Below are positions 32,308-40,526 of a stretch of 40,526 nucleotides of DNA, piece after piece. Source of the stretch: Caulobacteraceae bacterium (GTDB lineage Bacteria > Pseudomonadota > Alphaproteobacteria > Caulobacterales > Caulobacteraceae); the NCBI GenBank assembly GCA_027452265.1, contig DAIDGR010000018.1, positions 1 through 40,526 on the forward strand, in the 5' to 3' direction. Below the pieces are notes generated by a model. It searched no databases. It saw nothing but the letters and a program-made list of their open reading frames with translations, and had not been told where the DNA came from. The position numbers and the translations under genes were made by a program. Positions within the stretch are counted from its first letter, which is position 1; every line of letters begins with the position of its first letter.

Positions 32308-35124
32308 CTATCGCGCCGCGCTGGCCCGGGCGCGAGTCAGGCGGCGCGGGCGGGAGGCGAGCTCTCCGGCTTCCAGGATCTCGGTCAGGCCGTCGCGCAC
32401 CCTGGCGATCAGCTCCGGATCGGTGAGCTTGCGCCCCTCAGACGTCGATACATAGAAGGCGTCGACCGCGCGCTCGCCATAGTTGTCAACATGGGCCGAC
32501 TGGATCGAGAGGCCCAGATCCGACAGCCGCCTCGCCAGAGCGTGCACCAGCCCTGGCCGGTCGCGACCAATCGCCTCGACCACCGTCGCCCCGATCGAGG
32601 CGTCCTGGTCAACCACGACGCTGGAGGCGATGGCGAAGGCCGACGCCCGTCCGGTATCGGCGCTGGGCAGGGCGCTCGCGGACGCGGCCTCTCCCAGAGC
32701 GGCGACCTCGAGCGCGCGGCACAGGCGGTCCAGACCCTGGGGATGGTCGCCCCCGAAGGGCCGGCCCGCGCTGTCCTGAACGTAAAAGACGTCAAGCGCC
32801 TCGCCCGTGTTCGAGGTGAAGATGCGGGCGCCGACGAGATTGCCGCCGATGCGAGAGATAGCCAGGGCCAGATCAGCGAACAGTCCCTGACGGTCTTGCG
32901 CCACCAGAACCACCTCGGTGGCGACTCGCTGGGGGCGAACCTGGGCGCGCGCCGCCGCTCCCCCGCGTTGCCGCGCCCGACGCGAAAGCTCCAGATGCGC
33001 GACCTGCTCGGCCCGGGAGAAGGCGGCGAAGTAAGCGTCCTCCATACTCCCCGCCCAGGCCCGCGCGCCCGGATCGGCCGCCACCAGAGCGGTTCGCGCC
33101 TCGAAGGCCACCGCCTCAAGGCGGCGCCGGCCCGCCGCCGCGGCGTCCGAACTCCGACCGCCCCGGAACACCGTCTCCGTGGCTTGATAAAGCTCGCGCA
33201 GGAGCTGCCCCTTCCAGCCGTTCCAGACCCCGGGCCCCACCGCGCGGATATCGGCCACCGTGAGGATCAGCAGCGCGCGCAGCCGCTCCGGCGTCTCCAC
33301 CAGACCCGCAAAGCTGCTGACCGTCGCCGGATCGGCGATGTCCCGCTTCTGCGCGACGTCGCTCATGTCCAGATGATGCTCCACCAGCCAGGCGACCAGA
33401 TCGATCGCCTCGGGCTTCAGTCCCAGGCGCTCGCAGGCCTGGCGCGCGGCGCGGGCCCCGGCCAGGGTCTGCCCCCCCACTCCGCCCTTGCCGGTGTCAT
33501 GCAGCAGCATCGCGAGGAACAGCGCCTCGCGGTCCTCGACCAGGGGAAAGATCGAGGTTGAGAGCGGATGATCCTCCTGCAACCGTCCGGCAGCGATGTC
33601 GGCGATGACGCCGATGGCCCGCAAGGTATGCTCGTCCACCGTGTAGGCATGGTACATGTTGAACTGCATCTTGCCGACGACATGACCGAACTCCGGCAGG
33701 AAGCGGCCCAGCACGCCCGCCTCGTTCATCAGCTCCAGGGCCCGCCGGGGGTCGCGGCTTCGAACCAGGATGTCGAGAAAGGCGCGCGCGGCCGCCGGGT
33801 CCCGCCGCACCCGCGCGGAGATGAGGTGAAGGCTGCGCGCGGCGGCGGTGAATGCGTCGGGATGCAGATCCACCGCATACTGATCGGCCACCTTGAACAG
33901 GCGGATGAGGTTGACCGGATCAACCTCGAACACCTCCGGCCCACGGATCGAGAGACGCCCGCGATCCACGATGAAGCCGCGGTCGAAGCTCTCGGCGTCG
34001 CCGACCACCACCGGGCAGGATGCGCCATCGCGTGAGACGCCTTTGAGGTCATCCGCCTCCAGCTTCGTCGCAAAGGCGCGGGTCAGAACGCCCACATCCT
34101 TGGCGATCAGGAAGTAGCGCCGCATGAAGCGCTCCACCGCCGGACGGCCTCCCACCGCTCCCTCTGGGGCATCGACATAGCCCATGCGGCGCGCGACCTC
34201 GGGCTGAAGATCGAACGTCAGGCGCTCCTCTGGACGACCGGTCGCAAAGTGCAGATGCGCCCGGACCGCCTCCAGGAACTCGAAGGCCCGCAGGACCGCC
34301 CTCAGCTCGCGGCCCTCGAACATCAGCCCCCGGAGGGCGGCCTCGTCCTCGACCTCCGGGTGAAGGTATCGCGCGATCCAGAACAGGGTGTGCAGGTCGC
34401 GAAGTCCACCCTTACCGTCCTTCACATTCGGCTCGACGACGAACCGGCTGGCGCCGCTGCGCGCGTGCCGGGCGTCGCGCTCCGCCAGTTTCGCGGCGAT
34501 GAAGGCGGGAGCCGTTCCAGGAAGGATCTGAGCGCGAAAGCGAACCTTGAGGGTATCCGTCAGGCGGGAATCCCCCGCCAGGCCTCGCAACTCCAGGAGG
34601 GAGGTGCGGATGGTCATGTCGTCGGCCGCCGCGCTCAGGCACTCCTCGACGGTTCGCGAGGCGTGACCCACCTTGAAGCCCAGGTCCCAGAGCGCATAGA
34701 GCACGTAGCCGATCACCTGATCGATCCGCGCATCCTTGGCATCGCCTCGAAGGAACAGGAGGTCGATGTCGGAAAAGGGCGCCAGGACGCCCCGGCCATA
34801 GCCGCCGGTCGCCGCCAGGGCGAGGGGAATGGAAGGCCCCGCCTCCGGCAAGGCGATCATCACCGTGAAGTCCCAAAGCGCCCGGATCACCACGTCGGTG
34901 ACGCCGCATAGGAGCCGCGCGGTCTCGACCCCGCTGGCCCCGTTTTCCAGGCGCTCCTTGGCGATCATCCGGCCGCGGAACAGGGCCGCGCGCAATCCTT
35001 CGAGCGCGCGAGCGCGCTGGGCGATCGGATCCCCGTAGGCGTCACGCACCGACAAGGCGAGCTGGGAGCTCAGCCTCTGAGCGTCGAGAACAAAGTCGAG
35101 GCGCGTCGGGCGCAGGCGGGGCAT
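32308..35124 (-). CDS. glnD: Bifunctional uridylyltransferase/uridylyl-removing enzyme GlnD
   Basis: Senses glutamine and adds or removes UMP on PII proteins, controlling nitrogen metabolism. The 938 residues contain the nucleotidyltransferase motif GGYGRGVLAPFSDIDLL (107-123, D119 and D121), where Val replaces the common Glu or Thr after GRG. Next come the PII-UTase linker, an HD domain (MLLHDTGKGGVGG, VEHHLDMS) for UMP removal, and two C-terminal ACT domains (VVLVAQDRQGLFADLALAIS and [21 protein letters not shown]) for glutamine binding. ATG 35124 has no Shine-Dalgarno sequence (CCTCCC precedes it), and a TATAAT sits 6 bases upstream, so the message may be leaderless. Confidence 0.97.
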   Translation of the reverse strand: MPRLRPTRLDFVLDAQRLSSQLALSVRDAYGDPIAQRARALEGLRAALFRGRMIAKERLENGASGVETARLLCGVTDVVIRALWDFTVMIALPEAGPSIPLALAATGGYGRGVLAPFSDIDLLFLRGDAKDARIDQVIGYVLYALWDLGFKVGHASRTVEECLSAAADDMTIRTSLLELRGLAGDSRLTDTLKVRFRAQILPGTAPAFIAAKLAERDARHARSGASRFVVEPNVKDGKGGLRDLHTLFWIARYLHPEVEDEAALRGLMFEGRELRAVLRAFEFLEAVRAHLHFATGRPEERLTFDLQPEVARRMGYVDAPEGAVGGRPAVERFMRRYFLIAKDVGVLTRAFATKLEADDLKGVSRDGASCPVVVGDAESFDRGFIVDRGRLSIRGPEVFEVDPVNLIRLFKVADQYAVDLHPDAFTAAARSLHLISARVRRDPAAARAFLDILVRSRDPRRALELMNEAGVLGRFLPEFGHVVGKMQFNMYHAYTVDEHTLRAIGVIADIAAGRLQEDHPLSTSIFPLVEDREALFLAMLLHDTGKGGVGGQTLAGARAARQACERLGLKPEAIDLVAWLVEHHLDMSDVAQKRDIADPATVSSFAGLVETPERLRALLILTVADIRAVGPGVWNGWKGQLLRELYQATETVFRGGRSSDAAAAGRRRLEAVAFEARTALVAADPGARAWAGSMEDAYFAAFSRAEQVAHLELSRRARQRGGAAARAQVRPQRVATEVVLVAQDRQGLFADLALAISRIGGNLVGARIFTSNTGEALDVFYVQDSAGRPFGGDHPQGLDRLCRALEVAALGEAASASALPSADTGRASAFAIASSVVVDQDASIGATVVEAIGRDRPGLVHALARRLSDLGLSIQSAHVDNYGERAVDAFYVSTSEGRKLTDPELIARVRDGLTEILEAGELASRPRRLTRARASAAR

Positions 35125-35128
35125 GGGA

Positions 35129-35140
35129 GGATTATAATCC
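35129..35140. promoter_or_regulatory. Palindromic -10 element at glnD
   Basis: GGATTATAATCC is a perfect 12-bp palindrome that contains TATAAT on both strands. On the minus strand the hexamer (35136-35131) ends 6 bases before the glnD ATG, placing the predicted transcription start on the A of that ATG. On the plus strand it lies about 105 bp before the OmpH-like gene. No good -35 is seen either way. Confidence 0.35.
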
Positions 35141-35241
35141 GAACGCCGTCGCTTGGCGCGATCCCAGCGGTCACGGCTTGCAGGGCGTCCGTTCCGGGGC
35201 CAAAACCGGCATCCTCCTTCACGCTTCCAGAAGGCCTGCGT

Positions 35242-35823
35242 TTGACGACACGCTCCCTCTCGACCCAGCTTGCTGGCTCAGCTGCCGGCCTGGTCGCGGG
35301 CCTGGTTCTGCTCGCGGGCGGCGCGAGCGCCCAGACCTTCGGCCCGCCGACACCAGGCGTCTGCTTCCTGTCCAAACAGGGGGTGCTCAACCAGTCCAAT
35401 GCCGGAGCCGCCGCCAATCACCGCTTCGAGCAGCTACGCGGGGCGGTGGCCCAGGAGCTCAGCGGCGAGCGCAACGCCATCGCCAACGACGCCAAGGTGC
35501 TGGAGATTCAGAAGCCGGTGATCGATATCGCCGTCTACCAGCAGCGCGCGGGGGCCCTGGCGCTGAGGCAGCAGGCCTTTCAGAGCCTGGAGAATACGCG
35601 GAACGACCAGCTGAACCGAACGCGCGCGGACATCACCGCGCGGCTGATCCAGGCCATGGCGCCGATCCTCGCGCAGGTCTTGTCCGAACACCGCTGTAGC
35701 GCGGTTTTTGAGGCCTCCGGGGCCTACGCCTACAACAGGCAGATGGACCTCACCGGTGAGGTCATCAGCATCATGAACGCCCAGCTGCCGGCCTTCCCGT
35801 TCGATCTGGACCCTCCAGGCTGA
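35242..35823 (+). CDS. OmpH/Skp-family periplasmic chaperone-like protein
   Basis: A 193-residue protein starting at TTG 35242, with AGAAGG 7 bases upstream. Residues 1-31 are a signal peptide (hydrophobic core AGSAAGLVAGLVLLAGG, cleavage after ASA). The mature part has a short strand (GVCFLSKQGVLNQS), two long helices rich in Ala, Gln and Arg (about 55-120), and the closing element MDLTGEVISIMN. This layout, including the final D(L/I)T...V...(L/M)N, is that of OmpH/Skp, which holds unfolded outer-membrane proteins in the periplasm. It is not next to bamA, lpxD or fabZ as the main skp is, so it is probably a paralogue. It faces the 3' end of a giant outer-membrane adhesin, a possible client. 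Confidence 0.78.
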   Translation: MTTRSLSTQLAGSAAGLVAGLVLLAGGASAQTFGPPTPGVCFLSKQGVLNQSNAGAAANHRFEQLRGAVAQELSGERNAIANDAKVLEIQKPVIDIAVYQQRAGALALRQQAFQSLENTRNDQLNRTRADITARLIQAMAPILAQVLSEHRCSAVFEASGAYAYNRQMDLTGEVISIMNAQLPAFPFDLDPPG

Positions 35824-35873
35824 AGCGACTTGGCGCATCGCGCCGAGGTTCATGCCACCGTGATCGACGTCGC

Positions 35874-35889
35874 CCTCGCGGCCGCGAGG
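35874..35889. other. 16-bp perfect palindrome between convergent genes
   Basis: CCTCGCGG joined directly to CCGCGAGG lies in the 142-bp gap between the OmpH-like gene and the adhesin gene. As RNA it would fold with a small loop on either strand and might reduce readthrough, but no T-tract follows. Confidence 0.3.
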
Positions 35890-35965
35890 CGCGGTGAGCG
35901 GCCCTGGATGGGCCTCGGTGGAGACGACCGCTCGTCAGACCGCTCGCACCTCGTCGGATGGGGCC

Positions 35966-38900
35966 TTAGTGGCCGAAGGTATAGCTGAATCCGGCGACCA
36001 CACCGACGTTCGCCCCGTTCTGCGGGCTGACGAATGTCGTGGCGATGTTGTAGCGCCAGCGACCATCCGCCGATGTGTGGTTCAGACCGAACGCGATACC
36101 CGCATGGTCGGCATAGTAGGACGCCGCGCCGGCCAGGGAGGTCGTCCCGGGCGCACTGTCGTAATGCAGGCCTGACGACGCCAAGGCCAGGGCGATGCCG
36201 GCATTGGCCTGCTGGACATAGGCGTTGATGTTGTTCTGCCAGGTGTTCTCGGCCGCCACCAGCTGATTGACATTGACCGCGTCGGTCCCGGCCACGCCCG
36301 GCGCGACATTGGTGATCCGCCGCTCGTTACCCGGAGAGCCCACCGAGACCACGTTGGCCTGGCCGCCATCATTGGAGTTGGCGCCGATCGCCACCGAGTT
36401 CTGACCCGTCGCCGAGGCGCGGTACCCGATCGCCGTCGCGGCCGGTCCGCTGGCCACCGCGCCGTCGCCGCCGGCGGTGGACTGCAGGCCACTGGCCACC
36501 GGAGCCGTCACCGAGCCCGACTGATAGACCTGGAAGGGACCAGCCGCCCCGTTGGTGAGGTTCGTGACATTGGTGTTGGTGGCGTAGAGCTGGCTGCCAT
36601 TGACCGCCTGGGTCGAGGTCGCCGAGACCGCACCGGCGGCCACATTGTTCACCGCAACCGGCGTTCCGGCGGCCCCCAAGGTGACGCTCGAGTGGCTCGA
36701 ACTGTCATACTGAACGGCATTGGCCGTGGCCCCGCCGAGGGCGGCCTCCAACTGGCCGACATTGACCGCATCATTTGCCGCCGTACCCGCGGCCACGCCG
36801 GTGATCTGGCGATCCCCGGATGTGCCGGACACGTTCACCGTCGTCCCGCCGGTATTGGCGCCCACCGTAATCGTTCCCGAGCCGGGCGAGCCGCCCTGCT
36901 GCTGCACGAGGTTCGAACCGCCGCCGGAGAGACCCGAGACCGTGGTGCTGAGGCTGGTCACGCTTGAGCCGAGGCTGGTGACGCTCACCCCGAGGCTGGA
37001 GAGGGTTGATCCGATCGCCGCGACGGACTGGTCGGTGGCGTAGAGCTCCGAGCCGTTGATCGCATCCGTGCTGGTGGACGAGATCCGTCCGGCCGCGACA
37101 TTGGTGATCTGGCGTTCGGCCCCTGGCGCGCCGACGCTCACGACGCTCGAGGGCGTCGAACCGGCGAAGGCGTAGGTCACGCCGTTCAGCGCGATGCCCG
37201 AGGTCGGATTGGCCGGGCCGGTGAACGACCCAGAGCCGAGGGCCACGTCGTTGGCGTTGTTGGCCACGGCGTTGTTGCCGAGGGCGATGGCGCCGCTGGC
37301 CGCCGCCGTCGAAAGATTGCCCACCGCGACCGAACCATCGCCGATCGCGACATTCGACTCGCCCAGCGAGACCGCGCCGTTGCCATTGGCGGTGTCGTTC
37401 TGACCCAGCGCCACAGCGCCGTTGCCAGACGCGACGAGCGGGTCGCCGATCGCCACGGCCCCGGCCCCGGAGGCGGTGTTCTGGGCGCCCACCGAGACCG
37501 CCGAGCCGCCGGAATTGCCGCTGGCCGTCGAGTTGTATCCCAGGGCCACGTCGCCCGCGGCCGTCGCCGATGCCCCCTGGCTGATGGCCACGCTGTAGGC
37601 CCCACTGGCCCCGGTGTTATTGTAGTTGGCCGCAGCGGTCGAACTGGTGCTGGTGGAGGTGGTCGAGCCGCCCGTCGTCGAGATGGCCCCATTGGGCGCG
37701 GTGCCATTGTTGACGCTGAAATAGTGAACCTGGGTCGACGCCAGCTGGCTGAGATTGACCGCGTCGGTCGCGGCGGTTCCAGCCGCGACATTGGTCACGG
37801 TCACCGGCGCGCTCGAGTTCGAGCCCACCAGGGTGACGGTATTGGTCGCGCTGGAGAGTCCCGACGCCGTCCCCGAACTTGTGGCGTACTGCACCGGCGA
37901 GGCCTGCTGCAGGGCCGTGACCGCCTGAGCCACCGTCGTCGTCGTCTGGCCATAGACCGTATAGGTCGGGCTGGTGACGGCCCCGCTGGCGCTGGTGGCG
38001 CCGCCGCCCAGGATATTGGCCACGGTGTTCGCGGTCTGGCTGACCTGCTCGGTGACGCTATAGAGTTCCGATCCGTTCACCGCGTCCGTGCTTGTCGAGG
38101 ACACGGCCCCGGCCGCGACATTGGTCAAGACGCGCGGCGCGCTTGCCGTGCCAAAGCTCACCACGCCGGCCGGGTTGGCGCCCGCAAAGCCGCTATAAAC
38201 GTTGCCGCCAATGGTGACGCTCGAGGTGCCCACGGGCCCGCTGAGCACCTGGCTGCCCTGGCCGATGGCCACATTGCTGCCCGTCAGGCCCGCGGCGATG
38301 CCCGCCCCTTCGCCGAGTACGGTTGACCCGGCCACACCATTGTCGGTGGCCATGTTGCCGACGACCACCGAGTTGGCGCCGCCAGCATAGGCGCCCAGGC
38401 CGCCGGCCGTCGCGTTGACCCCGCTCGATGTCGGCAGATTTGTTGTCAGCGAGCTGTCGGACACGAAATCCGATACGTGATCGAGGGCGGAAGTGACCGC
38501 CTGGTCGGTCGCATAGAGCTGGCTGCCATTGACGGCGTCCGTGCTCATCGCGCTCACGCGGCCGGGCGCGACATTCGTAATCTGACGCTCTGCGCCGGGT
38601 GCGCCGACGCTCACCACGCTGGATGCCACTCCCGCGAGATTATAGGCGACACCGCCGATAGTCAGGGTGGTCGGCGCATTCGCCGCAGCGGTCACTGCAC
38701 CGGCGCCCAGCGCCACGTCGCCCGCTGTAGCGGCGATCGCCCCCTGACCGATCGCCACCGAGCTCGCGCCCGCCGACGTCGCCACAGGACCAATGGCCAC
38801 AGAGTTAGCGCCCAAAGCGTTCGAGTCACCCAGCGTCGAATTCGCGTGGAAGTACTTGATCCCCGCCCCGTTCGCGTCCGCGTTCAAGATCGCAATCGAG

Positions 38901-40526
38901 CTCGTCGCTGTGCTGATCCCGCTCGAGGTCGAGGTGGAGAGAGAGGCCACCGAGCTGTTGGTCGTGCTCAGACCCGTCGAAAGCGATGCCACGCCGCTCT
39001 GAGCCGTGCTGATCCCGCTTGAGGCCGAGGTAGAGAGCGAGCCGATGCTGCTCGCATTGGTGCTCACGCCCGTCGACAGCGAGCTCACCGCGCTGCCCGC
39101 CGACGACAGACCCGTCGACAGCGAGCTCACGCTGCTCACCGTCGTGCTCGCCACCGCATAAAGCTGGCTGCCGTTGATCGCGTCCGTGCTCGTCGCACTC
39201 ACCTGACCCGACGCCACGTTCGACAGCGTCCGCTCAGATCCCGCAGAACCCACACTCACCGTGCCCTGCGGAGCCGTCCCCGCAAAGCCCGTATAGACCG
39301 TCCCGCCAACCGTCGCCGAAGCCGCACCCGTCACATTGCCCGTAACCGTGCTGCCCTGACCCAGGGCCACACTGCTCTGGCTCACGCTCGAGGAAATCCC
39401 CGCGCCCTGACCCAGAACCGTCGCGTTCGACACCCCGTTGTCCGTCGAGCCCGTCCCCACAACCACTGAGCCAGAACCGCCCGCCATCGCCTGGTTGCCC
39501 AGCGCCACGCTGCTCGCACCGCTCGCCGCCGCCCCGTAGCCCGCCGCCAGCGCATTGGCGCTGTTCGCCACAGGCGCCGTACTCGTCACCTGCGTGCCGC
39601 CCTTGATCGGGCCAGCACCGCTGCTCGGAAGGCCGCTCGTCGACAGGCTCGCTATCGCCTGGTCCACCGCATAAAGCTGGCTGCCATTGATCGCGTCCGT
39701 GCTCGTCGCACTCACCTGACCCGCCGCCACGTTCGTAATCTGACGCGGCGCGATCGTCGTCCCCACGCTCACAACACTCGTCGGGTTCGTCCCAGCAAAG
39801 CCGTAAACCGTCCCCGCTATCGTCACCCCAGTCACCGGCGTCGGCGAACCCGTCGTCGAGCCAGAGCCCAGCGCCACGTCACCCGCATTCGTCGCGATCG
39901 CGCCCTCGCCAATCGCCACCGAGCTCGCCCCCGACGACGTCGCCACAGGGCCAATCGCCACCGAGTCCACACCCACAGCGCTCGAATCGCCCAGCGTCGA
40001 GTTCGCATGGAAGTACTTAATCCCCGCCCCGTTCGCGTCCGCGTTCAAGGTCGCAATCGAGCTCGAAGCCGTCGATAGACCCGAGGACGTCGACGTCGAC
40101 AGCGAAGAGATCGAACTCGCGTTGGTGCTGATCCCAGTGGAGCTGGACGTCGACAGCGAGCCGATGCTGCTCGCGTTGGTGCTGATGCCCGAGGACAGCG
40201 AACTCGCCGTCGTCGAGGCCGACGTGGAGAGCGACGAGACGCTGCTGTTCGTCGTGCTCAGGCCCGTCGACAGCGATGTCACGCCGCTCTGAGCCGTGCT
40301 GATCCCAGTGGAGCTGGACGTCGACAGCGAGGAGATCGAGCTCGCGTTGGTGCTGATCCCGCTCGAGGCCGACGTCGACAGCGAGCCGATGCTGCTCGCG
40401 TTGGTGCTGATGCCCGAGGACAGCGAGCTCGCCGTCGTCGAGGCCGACGTGGAGAGCGACGAGACGCTGCTGTTCGTCGTGCTCAGGCCCGTCGACAGCG
40501 ATGTCACGCCGCTCTGAGCCGTGCTG
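35966..40526 (-). CDS. Trimeric autotransporter adhesin (YadA family), C-terminal part
   Basis: More than 1,500 codons are visible without a start; the gene continues beyond the right edge. In protein order it has a Ser/Thr-rich stalk (40526 to about 40070). Then come alternating YadA head segments made of SVAIGxGA-type repeats and nine neck motifs of the type ITNVAAGxVSATSTDAINGSQLYA, a second short stalk (about 38910-39130), and a membrane anchor in the last 80 residues (GIAFGLNHTSADGRWRYN...GFSYTFGH). This is the type Vc secretion design: three chains form a 12-stranded pore and display a fibre that binds surfaces or host matrix. The visible stalk has no charged residue, and I saw no Cys in the visible protein. 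The last residue is His, not the usual aromatic. The predicted function is attachment or autoaggregation. Confidence 0.93.
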   Translation of the reverse strand, partial: STAQSGVTSLSTGLSTTNSSVSSLSTSASTTASSLSSGISTNASSIGSLSTSASSGISTNASSISSLSTSSSTGISTAQSGVTSLSTGLSTTNSSVSSLSTSASTTASSLSSGISTNASSIGSLSTSSSTGISTNASSISSLSTSTSSGLSTASSSIATLNADANGAGIKYFHANSTLGDSSAVGVDSVAIGPVATSSGASSVAIGEGAIATNAGDVALGSGSTTGSPTPVTGVTIAGTVYGFAGTNPTSVVSVGTTIAPRQITNVAAGQVSATSTDAINGSQLYAVDQAIASLSTSGLPSSGAGPIKGGTQVTSTAPVANSANALAAGYGAAASGASSVALGNQAMAGGSGSVVVGTGSTDNGVSNATVLGQGAGISSSVSQSSVALGQGSTVTGNVTGAASATVGGTVYTGFAGTAPQGTVSVGSAGSERTLSNVASGQVSATSTDAINGSQLYAVASTTVSSVSSLSTGLSSAGSAVSSLSTGVSTNASSIGSLSTSASSGISTAQSGVASLSTGLSTTNSSVASLSTSTSSGISTATSSIAILNADANGAGIKYFHANSTLGDSNALGANSVAIGPVATSAGASSVAIGQGAIAATAGDVALGAGAVTAAANAPTTLTIGGVAYNLAGVASSVVSVGAPGAERQITNVAPGRVSAMSTDAVNGSQLYATDQAVTSALDHVSDFVSDSSLTTNLPTSSGVNATAGGLGAYAGGANSVVVGNMATDNGVAGSTVLGEGAGIAAGLTGSNVAIGQGSQVLSGPVGTSSVTIGGNVYSGFAGANPAGVVSFGTASAPRVLTNVAAGAVSSTSTDAVNGSELYSVTEQVSQTANTVANILGGGATSASGAVTSPTYTVYGQTTTTVAQAVTALQQASPVQYATSSGTASGLSSATNTVTLVGSNSSAPVTVTNVAAGTAATDAVNLSQLASTQVHYFSVNNGTAPNGAISTTGGSTTSTSTSSTAAANYNNTGASGAYSVAISQGASATAAGDVALGYNSTASGNSGGSAVSVGAQNTASGAGAVAIGDPLVASGNGAVALGQNDTANGNGAVSLGESNVAIGDGSVAVGNLSTAAASGAIALGNNAVANNANDVALGSGSFTGPANPTSGIALNGVTYAFAGSTPSSVVSVGAPGAERQITNVAAGRISSTSTDAINGSELYATDQSVAAIGSTLSSLGVSVTSLGSSVTSLSTTVSGLSGGGSNLVQQQGGSPGSGTITVGANTGGTTVNVSGTSGDRQITGVAAGTAANDAVNVGQLEAALGGATANAVQYDSSSHSSVTLGAAGTPVAVNNVAAGAVSATSTQAVNGSQLYATNTNVTNLTNGAAGPFQVYQSGSVTAPVASGLQSTAGGDGAVASGPAATAIGYRASATGQNSVAIGANSNDGGQANVVSVGSPGNERRITNVAPGVAGTDAVNVNQLVAAENTWQNNINAYVQQANAGIALALASSGLHYDSAPGTTSLAGAASYYADHAGIAFGLNHTSADGRWRYNIATTFVSPQNGANVGVVAGFSYTFGH
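38734..38910 (-). repeat. Adhesin head-module repeat, C-terminal copy
   Basis: This segment, encoding the NADANGAGIKYFHANSTLGDS head start and following SVAIG repeats, is a close copy of 39895-40071 at an offset of 1,161 bp (387 codons). The core around 38850-38895 is nearly identical at DNA level. Confidence 0.75.
39895..40071 (-). repeat. Adhesin head-module repeat, N-terminal copy
   Basis: Partner of 38734-38910 (offset 1,161 bp). It follows the 225-bp stalk array in protein order and begins the first visible head. A further short repeat links 39151-39214 with 39664-39727 (513 bp apart, neck region). Confidence 0.75.
40092..40526 (-). repeat. 225-bp tandem repeat in the adhesin stalk
   Basis: Positions 40146-40301 and 40371-40526 align at an offset of 225 bp (75 codons) with one difference seen in 156 bases, and 40092 aligns with 40317. 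About 1.9 units are visible and the array runs off the edge. The period is a multiple of three, so copy changes keep the frame. Confidence 0.85.

Noticed and set aside
40296-40517. Plus-strand frame with regular acidic repeats opposite the adhesin stalk
   Set aside because: It is the complement of the Ser/Thr repeat array; the minus frame is continuous with a recognised adhesin over 4.5 kb.
36470-40526. Possible CRISPR or satellite array because of many short repeats
   Set aside because: The repeats are in frame, of unequal length and translate to YadA head and neck motifs, so they are coding repeats.

Overview
This is high-GC DNA (GC-rich third codon positions throughout) from an alphaproteobacterium, most likely the Caulobacteraceae (Caulobacter/Phenylobacterium group). 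The evidence is a class I (archaeal-type) lysyl-tRNA synthetase, an atpHAGDC operon with no F0 genes attached, a Lys/Ala-rich N-terminal extension on AtpD, an AtpC reduced to its beta-sandwich, a fur-miaB-phoH-ybeY-corC-lnt cluster, and candidate promoters resembling the Caulobacter housekeeping consensus. The genus is an inference. I see no insertion sequence, prophage, CRISPR array, rRNA or tRNA.

Layout. 1-2906: the start of a membrane-anchored protein running off the left edge, then lysK, then a convergent GNAT acetyltransferase. 3088-5990: a perfect palindrome and candidate promoter followed by a two-gene catabolic operon (N-acyl-D-amino-acid deacylase-like amidohydrolase and TauD/TfdA-type dioxygenase). 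6034-9371: stress and accessory genes on the minus strand (katG with an OxyR-like site, a DUF6481 protein, a DUF1330 protein). 9589-14525: the F1 part of ATP synthase. 14626-16348: a secreted Pro/Ala-linker protein, a small membrane protein and an alpha/beta hydrolase.

16394-35124 is a long, nearly continuous minus-strand housekeeping block. In transcription order: glnD, trpS, nifU-like, nitroreductase, tsaB-rimI fusion, fur, miaB, phoH, ybeY, corC, lnt, trmB, obgE, proB, nadD, rsfS, rlmH, ctpA, rppH. It covers nitrogen signalling, translation and tRNA modification, Fe-S handling, iron regulation, envelope lipoproteins, ribosome maturation, NAD and proline synthesis, and mRNA 5'-end turnover. 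Many junctions overlap by exactly four bases (NTGA), and none of these is ATGA. rlmH and rppH have no ATG, GTG or TTG that would give a complete protein, and both appear to start at CTG.

35242-40526: a Skp/OmpH-like periplasmic chaperone gene faces the 3' end of a very large trimeric autotransporter adhesin (YadA family). The adhesin runs off the right edge. Its visible part contains an uncharged Ser/Thr coiled-coil stalk encoded by 225-bp tandem repeats, duplicated head-neck modules, and a C-terminal membrane anchor. There is no gene-free stretch longer than 300 bases; the largest gap (2907-3201) holds the palindrome and candidate promoter of the deacylase operon.
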